Below, piece by piece: positions 1 to 6,987 of a stretch of 64,000 nucleotides of DNA. The translations under genes and the position numbers were made by a program. Within the stretch, counting starts at the first letter, position 1; the number at the start of each line of letters is the position of its first letter. Source of the stretch: Nitratireductor kimnyeongensis (GTDB lineage: Bacteria > Pseudomonadota > Alphaproteobacteria > Rhizobiales > Rhizobiaceae); NCBI RefSeq assembly GCF_019891395.1, contig NZ_CP078143.1, positions 2,555,001 through 2,619,000 of the forward strand, given 5' to 3'. Under the pieces are notes generated by a model, which was given only the letters and a program-made list of their open reading frames with translations, had not been told where the DNA came from and did no database searches.

Positions 1-499
1 CGAATTCATCTTCGAGAAGATGCCCGCGAACCCTAAGCCGCCAGTCGTCGCCAACGGGGTTTTTGTCAACCACATAGTCACTGACGCCCCAGTCCCCGGC
101 ATCTTTTGAATACCATTCGTCAATGTCAGTATGCTTGTCCCATCGGATTTGCTTCACTGTCACCGCCGCTGCTTTGGGGGCGACATGTGGAAACGTGTCA
201 ATCGGCCCGTCCACCGGCTCGCCGGTTTTCAGATCGACGGCCGGGCTTCCCGCAAGGCATTCGGCATGGCATTTGCCAAGCTCGATATCGGTGGCGCATG
301 TGTCGCCGGCTGCAAACGGCTTGGTGCAGACAGGGCAAGGTTCTTCCGCCGCTGCTTTTGGGGCAGGCGCGGCGGCGAGATAAGCCATGACTGCCGCTAT
401 TATGCATGGGGCGTGCGCTTTCCCGGTTGGCGACACCTTGTCGGCGGCATCGAAGGCGGCTTGTATCGCATTCGCGTCAAGCTTCTGCTCTCTATTCAT
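1..499 (-). CDS. Hypothetical phage protein, partial at the window edge
   Basis: An open frame starts at ATG 499 and runs off the left edge, so the C-terminus is missing. The N-terminal part is alanine-rich, followed by a cysteine cluster (CPVC about residue 55, then C-x8-C-x3-C) that looks like a small zinc-binding module. A charged, tryptophan-containing region follows. The start overlaps the stop of the upstream gene (492-785) by 8 bases, so the two are translationally coupled in the leftward operon. No family is recognised. Confidence 0.7.
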   Translation of the reverse strand, partial: MNREQKLDANAIQAAFDAADKVSPTGKAHAPCIIAAVMAYLAAAPAPKAAAEEPCPVCTKPFAAGDTCATDIELGKCHAECLAGSPAVDLKTGEPVDGPIDTFPHVAPKAAAVTVKQIRWDKHTDIDEWYSKDAGDWGVSDYVVDKNPVGDDWRLRVRGHLLEDEF

Positions 500-785
500 C
501 GCCCTTCTCCATCCATTCGGCAGCGGCGCGGAGGTGGCCGACTGTGATCACGTCACCAATCGAGGCGCACGGGTCTAGGTCAGGGGCTGTGAGCACATTC
601 GCGAACGGCTCAATCACCTTCTCAGCTTCCGCCAGCTTGGCGCGCAGGCGTTCGATCTCAGCGGCGGCTTCAAATGGCGCGTCGTCTCGAATAAGTTCTT
701 CTGTCGCGCTTGAGGCGATAATATCGTCCGCGTGGCGCGCCCATGTTCCCGGCCTTTTCAGCCGTTCAATCAGGTCAGCCATCAC
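492..785 (-). CDS. Small phage protein with coiled-coil centre
   Basis: A 97-residue protein. It begins MMADLIERLKRPG and has an E/A-rich heptad-like helix (EAAAEIERLRAKLAEAEKVI) in the middle, a layout common in Ead/Lar-like phage accessory proteins that contain a Leu-x-Ala-x-Leu helix. It overlaps both neighbours by a few bases. The function is unknown; the coding call rests on composition, overlap pattern and operon position. Confidence 0.75.
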   Translation of the reverse strand: MMADLIERLKRPGTWARHADDIIASSATEELIRDDAPFEAAAEIERLRAKLAEAEKVIEPFANVLTAPDLDPCASIGDVITVGHLRAAAEWMEKGDE

Positions 786-1000
786 GCAGCCCTCCGCTTC
801 GCGCTGTCGTTCCGGCGCGCGCTACCGCGTCGCGGGCGCACCGGCATGCCTGTAATTTCGGCAACCTCGCGCGCAACCTGGCGCAGCTTGCGATCGGCCG
901 GCGTTCCTGCATTCGCCTTGGCAACGGAAAGGACGCCCGCGTAAGACGTGCCCTGCGCGATGAACTCTGCAGCTGTAAGGATGGGATAAATCGTCGTCAT
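782..1000 (-). CDS. Small basic phage protein
   Basis: A 72-residue protein whose start ATG at 1000 follows a CACACCACACCACAGGAGCACC leader-type stretch on the minus strand, which supplies an AGGAG ribosome site. The C-terminus is Arg/Ser-rich. It overlaps the next leftward gene by 4 bases. No family is recognised. Confidence 0.7.
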   Translation of the reverse strand: MTTIYPILTAAEFIAQGTSYAGVLSVAKANAGTPADRKLRQVAREVAEITGMPVRPRRGSARRNDSAKRRAA

Positions 1001-1027
1001 GTGGTGCTCCTGTGGTGTGGTGTGTGG

Positions 1028-1141
1028 TTAGGCGTAGAGGCAAAGCAACCCATAAGCAGCCGTGCAAAACGCGGCCATTGCGATTGCTGCGGCGATGTCC
1101 TGCAATAAGCAGATCGCCGCTTCCCATTTGTCGGTGATCAC
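1028..1141 (-). CDS. Single-span membrane microprotein
   Basis: A 37-residue ORF with a GTG start overlapping the upstream stop (GTGA). After a short charged start (MITDKWEAAICLL) the rest is one hydrophobic alanine/leucine segment, so it is probably a one-pass membrane peptide. It fits the spacing of the leftward operon. Support comes from the overlap and the hydrophobic pattern only. Confidence 0.5.
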   Translation of the reverse strand: MITDKWEAAICLLQDIAAAIAMAAFCTAAYGLLCLYA

Positions 1142-1302
1142 AGCCCCACCTCCTCAACGAAGCCGGCGAGGCGGCTATCGGCGCACGTGGCGCTCATGCG
1201 GCTGGCGGGCATGCCTTGTGCGGCAAGGTCGTCGAAAAGCTGCTCCATGGCCTGCTGGCAGCTGTGCTCAGTGACATACTGCCCGGCCAGCAACTTCGGC
1301 AC
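1138..1302 (-). CDS. Small hypothetical protein
   Basis: A 54-codon frame from GTG 1302, with a charged amphipathic stretch (QQAMEQLFDDLAAQGM) and two cysteines. It ends at the overlap with the membrane microprotein. The frame stays open upstream of the GTG for several codons and is then blocked by TAG. The hydrophobic start of a different frame (ATG 1351) may be its original N-terminus, separated by a frameshift. Confidence 0.45.
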   Translation of the reverse strand: MPKLLAGQYVTEHSCQQAMEQLFDDLAAQGMPASRMSATCADSRLAGFVEEVGL

Positions 1303-1351
1303 TAACGTCTGGCTGTCCCGCCAGAAAAACGACTAGGAAAATCTTGGTCAT
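1268..1351 (-). CDS. Tiny hydrophobic ORF, possible frameshifted N-terminus
   Basis: A 27-residue ORF beginning MTKIFLVVFLAG, right after an A/C-only leader with a GAGGAAG ribosome site. It is the first ORF downstream of the leftward operator-promoter. It overlaps the 1138-1302 frame. Either it is a leader peptide, or the two pieces were once one signal-peptide-bearing protein. Confidence 0.3.
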   Translation of the reverse strand: MTKIFLVVFLAGQPDVSAEVAGRAVCH

Positions 1352-1385
1352 TGGTTCTTCCTCGGTGGTGGTGTGGTTGTAGGTA

Positions 1386-1414
1386 GATATATGCGTTTTC
1401 GCATATCAAGTCAA
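1386..1414 (-). promoter_or_regulatory. Leftward promoter with operator in its spacer
   Basis: On the minus strand, TTGACT (1409-1414) and TATATC (1386-1391) are 17 bp apart. The perfect palindrome ATGCGTTTTCGCAT (1391-1404) fills the spacer. It drives the leftward small-gene operon and is predicted to be closed by the repressor encoded next to it. Confidence 0.75.
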
Positions 1415-1416
1415 TC

Positions 1417-1450
1417 AAAAAAATGCGCATTCGAATATCCGAATGCGCAT
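1417..1450 (-). terminator. Intrinsic terminator of the repressor gene
   Basis: An 11-bp perfect stem (1423-1433 with 1440-1450), a 6-base loop, and a run of T on the minus strand (1417-1422) lie just after the repressor stop. The stem arms contain ATGCGCAT, which resembles the operator half-sites. Confidence 0.75.
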
Positions 1451-1482
1451 CTATGCGTTTTAGCGTTTTTCTGTGTGCTCGA

Positions 1483-2145
1483 TTATGGAGCCTGCGTCAC
1501 CGCAAACCTTACAATTCCAGTGACCGTAACTTCCTCAGATTCTCCGTTATCAAGCGCCAACGGTGCCTGATGCTTGGGATCGTATGAACGCGGCCAGAGC
1601 CAGCGCCTTCCTTCTCCGTCGACTACAAACTCTTTTAGTGTGGCTTCGTATAGGCCATCACGGTTGCGTCTGTTCACCAATACATACTGTCCGTTCTTGG
1701 GCTCTATGCCATTCAGGATGGTTGGCTGAACGTATACAACCGTACCCTCGCCATAAATTTTATTCATTGACGACCCGCGGACACGAAATCCTTTCACATC
1801 TACATTCTCCAGACCCAATGGCGGCGTCAAAGCCACTTCGATTTGATCATCGTGTTCCCATTCTATCGCTTCCATCCAGACACCTGCTTGAACTTCCCCA
1901 ACAATACGGTACGTCCGCGGCGGCGATCCTCCAGCCCCTAGAGGAACCACTTCTTCGAGGCCACGTCCGGCCGTTCCCGCCAGTTTGTTTATTCGGTCCC
2001 AATGTTCGCCGGAAGGCACGTTTTCTCCGCGCTCCCATTTTGATACCCGCCCCTGGCTTGCCTTTATTGCGTTGGCAAACTGAACCTGTGTCAAGCCGAG
2101 CGCTTCCCTGATCTTTTTTACGCGATCCGCGTAGTCATTCTTCAT
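1483..2145 (-). CDS. LexA/CI-type prophage repressor (HTH + S24 peptidase)
   Basis: A 220-residue protein. Residues 1-60 form a Cro/CI-type helix-turn-helix (TQVQFANAIKASQGRVSKWERG). The C-terminal half is an S24 self-cleaving domain: an Ala-Gly cleavage site in EVQAGVW, the nucleophile serine in RGSSMNKIYGEGT and the general-base lysine in YEATLKEF. By family knowledge such repressors keep a prophage silent and cleave themselves when RecA is activated by DNA damage. The start at 2145 is chosen because AAGGAG lies 7 bases upstream; a longer in-frame extension to 2247 crosses the promoter region. It is flanked by operators on both sides, so autoregulation is likely. Confidence 0.93.
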   Translation of the reverse strand: MKNDYADRVKKIREALGLTQVQFANAIKASQGRVSKWERGENVPSGEHWDRINKLAGTAGRGLEEVVPLGAGGSPPRTYRIVGEVQAGVWMEAIEWEHDDQIEVALTPPLGLENVDVKGFRVRGSSMNKIYGEGTVVYVQPTILNGIEPKNGQYVLVNRRNRDGLYEATLKEFVVDGEGRRWLWPRSYDPKHQAPLALDNGESEEVTVTGIVRFAVTQAP

Positions 2146-2173
2146 ATCTGAACTCCTTGCTTTATGCGGGTTC

Positions 2174-2269
2174 GTATATCGCGATATGCGTTTACGGCCT
2201 GCTGTGGATAAAGTCAAAATGCGATATAGCATATTTCCGCTTGACAAAATAGGCGAAAACGCATAATCC
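2174..2269. promoter_or_regulatory. Divergent control region between repressor and early operon
   Basis: The rightward promoter is TTGACA (2241-2246), 17 bp, TAATCC (2264-2269), with the operator variant AGGCGAAAACGCAT (2251-2264) in its spacer. A second operator variant, ATGCGATATAGCAT, is at 2219-2232. On the minus strand TTGACT (2212-2217) is a candidate -35 for the repressor with a weak -10. A further palindrome centred on TATATCGCGATATG is at about 2174-2190. The arrangement matches a CI/Cro-type switch. Confidence 0.75.
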
Positions 2270-2328
2270 TAATGGCGTAGTTAACGAACTGTACCACACA
2301 CCATTACCACCACTGAGGAGAGTTCAAG

Positions 2329-2577
2329 GTGAGAACCAAGGACGCGGTCCGCGCAATGCGGGCAAACGGCAAGCCATTTGCCGCTATTGCCGAAAGCCTC
2401 GGCATCAGCCTACAGCACGCATATAAATGCGCCTCCGACATCATTCCAGGGCCGGCTATCGGTCCAACAAGGCGAACGGTTGTTCGCTACGGAGCACACA
2501 ACGGCGGCTGCTCAACTCTTTCCGGGATGATCCCAGTCAGTCTTCCCCGCATTTCAGCAATCGATGGAGCCGCATGA
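2329..2577 (+). CDS. Small HTH protein, possible Cro-like regulator
   Basis: An 82-residue protein, first gene of the rightward operon. It starts after TGAGGAGAGTTCAAG, whose first base is not ATG: the start is GTG at 2329. The N-terminal half (AVRAMRANGKPFAAIAESLGISLQHAYKCA) reads as a helix-turn-helix. Its position directly opposite the repressor suggests a Cro-like or early regulatory role. The C-terminal half has no recognisable motif. Confidence 0.65.
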   Translation: MRTKDAVRAMRANGKPFAAIAESLGISLQHAYKCASDIIPGPAIGPTRRTVVRYGAHNGGCSTLSGMIPVSLPRISAIDGAA

Positions 2578-2789
2578 TGGACGGTATGATTCCAAACGGC
2601 ACCGAAGTTGTCGTGTATTTCCGCGGCAGAATTGCTGGTCGAAGCGATTTCGAGAATGGCGGAGAAAGTTATCTCATAGAACACACGAGGAAGGGCAAAA
2701 CGGTGCGCGAATGGGTTGTCGCCGACAAGGTTTCGCTGGCCGCAGTGGAGCAGGCAGCCGCCGAAACGAAGGAGCGCAAGGATGGCTAA
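2574..2789 (+). CDS. Hypothetical phage protein
   Basis: A 71-residue protein starting at ATG 2574 in an ATGA overlap with the previous stop; ATG 2577 and 2586 are alternatives. It is predicted to be mostly beta strand followed by an acidic/basic C-terminal helix (EQAAAETKERKDG). No family is recognised. The tight coupling to both neighbours is the main coding evidence. Confidence 0.65.
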   Translation: MMDGMIPNGTEVVVYFRGRIAGRSDFENGGESYLIEHTRKGKTVREWVVADKVSLAAVEQAAAETKERKDG

Positions 2790-2973
2790 CCCGATGGCAT
2801 ACGCAACAAAGATGACGCGCACCGGAGAGCGCGACATGTCAAACCGCAAGCCGTACCGCACGGCGAAGCAGAAGGCCGAAGCAAAGCGCACCGCTGTACG
2901 CGGAGAGGATGGAGTTTACCGCTCCGGAGCGCCGGTTTCGTTCCATCGGGGAGGGCGCGGCAATGCACGGTGA
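2782..2973 (+). CDS. Small basic hypothetical protein
   Basis: A 63-residue, lysine/arginine-rich protein (PYRTAKQKAEAKRTAVRG) from ATG 2782 with GGAG/AAGG upstream. It overlaps the preceding gene by 8 bases and the following one by 11. It may be nucleic-acid binding by composition; no family is recognised. Confidence 0.55.
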   Translation: MANPMAYATKMTRTGERDMSNRKPYRTAKQKAEAKRTAVRGEDGVYRSGAPVSFHRGGRGNAR

Positions 2974-3226
2974 TTTTGCGGATCTGGGCTGCCTGGTGCG
3001 GCACGTTATGAACCCGGCAATCGTCGGTGTCGTGATCGGTTACGAGGGATCACTGGTGCTTGTTCGTCTGGCCAGCATGCAGGTCATCAAGCTGCACGAA
3101 TACGAACTTACGGCGGCCGGTGATGATGGCGAAGGTGAGCCGGCGTTGGTCGATGAAGACGACAACGTCATCGATTTTACGAAAGCGCGCGATCTGCGCA
3201 CTGCAAAAACGCGAGGAGCTGCGTGA
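2963..3226 (+). CDS. Hypothetical protein with SH3-like beta start
   Basis: An 87-residue protein from ATG 2963, with a GGGGAGGGCG ribosome site upstream. Its first half (NPAIVGVVIGYEGSLVLVRL) has the alternating hydrophobic pattern of a small beta barrel, and the second half is strongly acidic. It ends in a TGATG overlap with the next gene. The function is unknown. Confidence 0.65.
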   Translation: MHGDFADLGCLVRHVMNPAIVGVVIGYEGSLVLVRLASMQVIKLHEYELTAAGDDGEGEPALVDEDDNVIDFTKARDLRTAKTRGAA

Positions 3227-4188
3227 TGGCAAAGTTCAAGGTTGGAGACAAGGTGCGGTTCACGGACAAGTGCTGCCGGTCATGGTGGTTCGGGCCGCAT
3301 ACGGCGCACAAGGAAGGCGTGATTTCAGGACTCAATGGGCTGGGAACCTATGAATACCAGGTTTGTGTCGATGTGGAGCAAAGAGTAGGCAATGTCGACG
3401 ACGAGCACATCGAACTGATTGTGCCGTCCTTCAAGGTTGGGGATCGCGTCGTGCCGTCAGACAAAGCCGGGACCGACCTGATCGATCACTGGAATGAATA
3501 CTGGAGTGAATTCGGCGAATACGAGGGCGCGTTCTTCGTTACGGAGATCAACTCCAGAGGTGACATCAAATACAGTAGCAAGCCGGGTGGCGATGGTCCC
3601 CACTTCATCCCCGCCGACTGGATGACTCCCGCGCCGCTCAAGCTTGAGGCCGGCAAGTATTATCGAACGCGCAACGGCAAGCGTGTCGGGCCGCTTATGA
3701 AAGGCTGGGCGCCGCACCTGTTCGGCTCGCAGGGCTACAGCCTAACTTCAGAGTGGTACAGCGACGGGCGGCGCAATAGCGGATGGGAAACCGACCTCGA
3801 CATCGTCGCGGAGTGGCCGTCCGACAGTGACGATACCAACAACGGTGTGTGGCGGTCGGCCGGATTCTTCCTCGATGCACCAGAATCGACCACCAACTGC
3901 ATCGTTGCGCTGATCGAGAACGGCCAGCCCAAACCTGCGACCCATCCATACGTCCATCCAAGCCGCAATAAGGCAGAGACGGAAGCGGGCCGCCTTGCGC
4001 GCAAGCACAAGGGGCGCGAGTTCGGAGTTTACGAGCTCGTTGTCACGAAGCAGGAGCAGGCGAAGCACGAGTGGCAGCGGCTCGCTTTGGATGGGCAGAC
4101 CATTGATGCAATCAAGAAGCTGCGCGAGATTGCCGGCATGTCCTTGAGGGCCGCCAAGGCAGCCGTTACCGATTGCCGCGCCGCCTAA
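3226..4188 (+). CDS. Phage protein with two KOW/SH3-like segments and an L7/L12-like C-terminus
   Basis: A 320-residue protein. FKVGDKVRFTDK near residue 4 and FKVGDRVVPSDK near residue 70 are paired SH3/KOW-like starts. The middle is rich in aromatic residues without a known motif. The last about 30 residues (IDAIKKLREIAGMSLRAAKA) closely resemble the C-terminal helix-loop-helix of ribosomal protein bL12. The start ATG 3226 overlaps the previous TGA. It may act on the ribosome or translation factors, but this rests on the short C-terminal resemblance only. Confidence 0.65.
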   Translation: MAKFKVGDKVRFTDKCCRSWWFGPHTAHKEGVISGLNGLGTYEYQVCVDVEQRVGNVDDEHIELIVPSFKVGDRVVPSDKAGTDLIDHWNEYWSEFGEYEGAFFVTEINSRGDIKYSSKPGGDGPHFIPADWMTPAPLKLEAGKYYRTRNGKRVGPLMKGWAPHLFGSQGYSLTSEWYSDGRRNSGWETDLDIVAEWPSDSDDTNNGVWRSAGFFLDAPESTTNCIVALIENGQPKPATHPYVHPSRNKAETEAGRLARKHKGREFGVYELVVTKQEQAKHEWQRLALDGQTIDAIKKLREIAGMSLRAAKAAVTDCRAA

Positions 4189-4255
4189 CCAACCACACAC
4201 ACCACAACCGAAACCACCCGCTTGCGCCATGCGCAGGCGGGAAAGGGGAGAAACC

Positions 4256-4369
4256 ATGCAGACTGAGGTAAAAGTGTTCATGGCCATCATGACGATCTGG
4301 TTTGTTGCCTGCGGAACCGGTGGCGCTTTCATCATTTACGGCGTCGGTCGCTTTGCCGGGGTCTGGTAA
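4256..4369 (+). CDS. Membrane microprotein 1
   Basis: A 37-residue ORF after GAAAGGGGAGAAACC. It consists almost entirely of one hydrophobic segment (FMAIMTIWFVACGTGGAFII) and a short basic tail. It is first of three tandem microproteins with overlapping ends. Confidence 0.55.
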   Translation: MQTEVKVFMAIMTIWFVACGTGGAFIIYGVGRFAGVW

Positions 4370-4539
4370 TGGCCAATTACCACGACGAGTACGACCCCGA
4401 ACTTCACGGGGAGCTAGAGGCACCAGCTGCGCAGCCGGTCATGGCTGCAATCATCGCGATCGTCATTGCAATGTCGCTACTTGGCGGCGCGATGTGGATC
4501 ATGGAGGCGGCGGCATGGCTGACGACCCCAACCCCCTGA
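4369..4539 (+). CDS. Membrane microprotein 2
   Basis: A 56-residue ORF whose ATG overlaps the previous TAA. An acidic N-terminus (YHDEYDPELHGELE) precedes one transmembrane segment (MAAIIAIVIAMSLLGGAMWI). The function is unknown. Confidence 0.55.
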   Translation: MANYHDEYDPELHGELEAPAAQPVMAAIIAIVIAMSLLGGAMWIMEAAAWLTTPTP

Positions 4540-4604
4540 CCGTGGCCGTCTGGGCCACATCCGCAGCGCTGATCGTTTTGTTGGCTATCCGCTTCGTCGG
4601 GTAG
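4515..4604 (+). CDS. Membrane microprotein 3
   Basis: A 29-residue ORF starting inside the previous one (ATG 4515, GGAGGCGGC upstream). It has a short acidic start, then a single hydrophobic span ending IRFVG. Coding support is the overlap plus a clear membrane pattern. Confidence 0.45.
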   Translation: MADDPNPLTVAVWATSAALIVLLAIRFVG

Positions 4605-4643
4605 GCACACCACCACCACACAACCACAACACCGGAGGATAGC

Positions 4644-5501
4644 TTGAGCATTCCGTTAAAAAATCTGACCACCACGAAACGCAAGCATCCGCCTCTGCTT
4701 TCCGTGTACGGCACGGCAGGCATCGGCAAGACTACGCTCGCCGCGGAGTTTCCTTCGCCGCTTTACCTTTTTACGGAGGGTGAGGAGCCGCCAACGGATA
4801 TCGAGCTTACCACGCTCACTAATGAGAATGGCGAACCCAAGCCGATAGAGTCTTATACAGAAATACTCGACGTCTTCGAGCAATTGCTGACCGAAGATCA
4901 CGATTTCAAGACTGTAATTATCGACAGCTTGGATTCATTCGAGAAAATGGTTTGGGCCTATACATGCGAGCAGAAAGGCGGCGCGCGAGAGGGTTGGGAC
5001 ACCATCGACAGCAACGACAAGGGGTCTCCGACAGCTTTCGGCAAGGGCTACCTGGCAGCCGATGAATACTGGAACGACTACATATCGGCGGTTAGGGCGC
5101 TGGCACGGAACGGCATTCATGTTGTGCAGCTTATCCACAGTGAGGCAAAGAAGTGGGAAGATCCGGTTGTGGACGCATACATGCGTTACAAGCCAAACCT
5201 TCAGGATCGCGCCATGAAGCTCATCAAGGACAAGAGCGACGCGCTCCTGTTCATTTCCAAGCGCACTTCCGTCAAGCAAGTGGACAAAGGCTTTGGCAAA
5301 AAGGAGTCAAAGGTTGAGGGGATGTCTGGATCGGAGCGCGTAATTTTCACGGATGAGCGCGCCGGATTCCATGCCAAAAACCGCCTCAATATGCCGCCGT
5401 CAATTCCCTATCGCAAGGGCTCTGGCTTCGATGAGTTGTCCAAATACTTCTACTCTCCCAACAACGACAACTCGTCATTGGAGAGCGGGGAGCCGGCATA
5501 A
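4644..5501 (+). CDS. RecA-fold ATPase, Sak4/AAA_24-like recombinase
   Basis: A 285-residue protein from TTG 4644, with CGGAGGA 6 bases upstream. The Walker A motif is GTAGIGKTT (residues 23-31) and the Walker B strand is TVIIDSLDSFE (about 92-102). By family knowledge, phage AAA_24/Sak4 proteins assist single-strand annealing recombination or replication and pair with a single-strand-binding partner. Here the DUF669 gene that usually accompanies it follows, separated only by an inserted HNH gene. It is preceded by an A/C-only leader. Biochemical role is inferred. Confidence 0.8.
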   Translation: MSIPLKNLTTTKRKHPPLLSVYGTAGIGKTTLAAEFPSPLYLFTEGEEPPTDIELTTLTNENGEPKPIESYTEILDVFEQLLTEDHDFKTVIIDSLDSFEKMVWAYTCEQKGGAREGWDTIDSNDKGSPTAFGKGYLAADEYWNDYISAVRALARNGIHVVQLIHSEAKKWEDPVVDAYMRYKPNLQDRAMKLIKDKSDALLFISKRTSVKQVDKGFGKKESKVEGMSGSERVIFTDERAGFHAKNRLNMPPSIPYRKGSGFDELSKYFYSPNNDNSSLESGEPA

Positions 5502-5504
5502 CAG

Positions 5505-6272
5505 GTGGATCACGAAAAGGATAACTTGGTGCAGGAAAAAACCTGCACCAAGTGCGGAACTAAAAAACCAGTTTCTGAATATTCGAAACTAAAATCTGGA
5601 AGGTTCGGCGTTAGGAGTGCATGTAAGCAGTGCACAAATGAATATAACGCGAAATATCGTTCTGAGAATCAAGAACTGGTAAAAGCCTCAACTGCGTCTT
5701 GGAGGGCGGAAAACAAGGATCACATTAGAGAATATAATAGTAGGTATCATGAAGCCAACTATACTCCAAAACCAAAGAAACCCGTTAGGAGTAAGAAGGA
5801 TGCTGACCGCCAGTATTACAACGACAACCGAGAAGCCATAATCAAACGGGCTACCGATTGGAACAAAGACAACAGAGAGAAATCTCGAGAGCACTCGCGA
5901 AACACGCAAAAGAAAAGGAGGCTTACGGCCAAAGGTAGGATTGAGGACACGATGTCGTCAAGTCTGTATCAGGCCGTTAAGGGCGCAAAATCGGGCCGCA
6001 GGTGGGAAACCTTGGTCGGCTACACGGTCGAAGAGCTTATGGCCCACCTTGAGAGCCTATTTCTGCCAGGGATGACTTGGGAGAATTATGGCCGCGGAGG
6101 ATGGCATATAGATCACAAGATCCCCCGGTCTGCATTCAACTACGAGACGCCGGACCACATCGACTTCAGGAGATGTTGGTCACTCGATAACCTTCAGCCA
6201 CTTTGGGAGCGAGATAACATTGTTAAGGGCAACAGGTTGGAGAGAGCCTTTCAGCCGTCACTAGCGATCTGA
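5505..6272 (+). CDS. Free-standing HNH endonuclease with one zinc knuckle (HNH-1)
   Basis: A 255-residue protein. An N-terminal treble-clef-like knuckle (CTKCGTKKPVSEYSK...C-x2-C) is followed by a long lysine/asparagine-rich linker. The C-terminal HNH domain has the sequence LFLPGMTWENYG, then WHIDHKIPRSAF and a NLQPLW end. The gene is much more A/T-rich than its neighbours and separates the ATPase from DUF669, typical of a homing gene dropped between partners. The start GTG 5505 is uncertain; TTG/GTG at 5526/5529 follow an AAAGG. It is related to the genes at 29087 and 33249. Confidence 0.85.
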   Translation: MDHEKDNLVQEKTCTKCGTKKPVSEYSKLKSGRFGVRSACKQCTNEYNAKYRSENQELVKASTASWRAENKDHIREYNSRYHEANYTPKPKKPVRSKKDADRQYYNDNREAIIKRATDWNKDNREKSREHSRNTQKKRRLTAKGRIEDTMSSSLYQAVKGAKSGRRWETLVGYTVEELMAHLESLFLPGMTWENYGRGGWHIDHKIPRSAFNYETPDHIDFRRCWSLDNLQPLWERDNIVKGNRLERAFQPSLAI

Positions 6273-6321
6273 CCACCCTAACCACACAACCACAACCACC
6301 ACACCACCAAAAGGAAATACC

Positions 6322-6873
6322 ATGGCACAACTCGGAAAAAAGTTCGACGCAACCCAGCACGATACCGAGCAGCGGGATTACGAAGAACTTCCTAACGGCA
6401 TTTATAAACTTGAGATCGAAGCTTCGGACGTTACCGAAACCAGCACCGGCAGCGGCACCATTCTCAAGACCACGATGAACGTGACTGCGCCGGAAGACTT
6501 CAAGGGCCGCAAGCTCTTCAACAACTACAACCTGGAGAACAAGAACCCGAAAGCGCAGGAGATCGGTCAGCGCCAGTTCGCCAGCCTTTGCCGCGCGATC
6601 GGCGAAAGCGAAGTCGAGGATTCGGAAGACCTGCACTTCCGCGAGTTCACGGCGAAGCTCGCGCTTGGCAAGCCGTCGAAGGATGGCCAGTACCCGGCCC
6701 GTGCTGAAATCAAACGCTACTACTTCCCCGACGAAGGCAACGTGCCGGAGCCGGAAATCGACGAGAACCAGCCCGCCAAGGCTGCGAACGACAACCGGCA
6801 GGCCGCCTCGAACGACAACGCACCGGCCAAGACAGCCGCTGCTGGCGGGGGCAAGAAGCGCCCCTGGGGCTAA
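6322..6873 (+). CDS. DUF669 family protein, partner of the Sak4-like ATPase
   Basis: A 183-residue protein with a strong AAAGGAA ribosome site after an A/C-only leader. The pattern (YEELPNGIYKLEIEASDVTET, then KGRKLFNNYNLENKNPKAQE) is that of DUF669, a family found next to phage recombination ATPases and believed to bind single-stranded DNA. The C-terminus is disordered and contains two NDN motifs. It ends before a hairpin. Confidence 0.8.
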   Translation: MAQLGKKFDATQHDTEQRDYEELPNGIYKLEIEASDVTETSTGSGTILKTTMNVTAPEDFKGRKLFNNYNLENKNPKAQEIGQRQFASLCRAIGESEVEDSEDLHFREFTAKLALGKPSKDGQYPARAEIKRYYFPDEGNVPEPEIDENQPAKAANDNRQAASNDNAPAKTAAAGGGKKRPWG

Positions 6874-6909
6874 CGCAATGGGGCGACCATAGCGCCCCCA
6901 GAAAAAGCG

Positions 6910-6936
6910 AAAGGCAGGCCACCACAGCCTGCCTTT
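6910..6936 (+). terminator. Strong hairpin, probable terminator or processing site
   Basis: A 10-bp stem (AAAGGCAGGC with GCCTGCCTTT) and a 7-base loop lie 37 bases after the DUF669 stop. A shorter G/C hairpin (GGGGCG...CGCCCC) precedes it. No long T-run follows beyond the stem itself, so termination may be partial. Confidence 0.55.
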
Positions 6937-6987
6937 CAACCACACAACCACAATCCGGGCACCACCCCGAACTGAGGAGCAAATCCC

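Noticed and set aside
131..547. Plus-strand frames in the first 900 bases
   Set aside because: The minus strand holds overlapping genes with proper starts behind an operator-promoter; plus-strand products are Arg/Ser/Pro-rich shadows.
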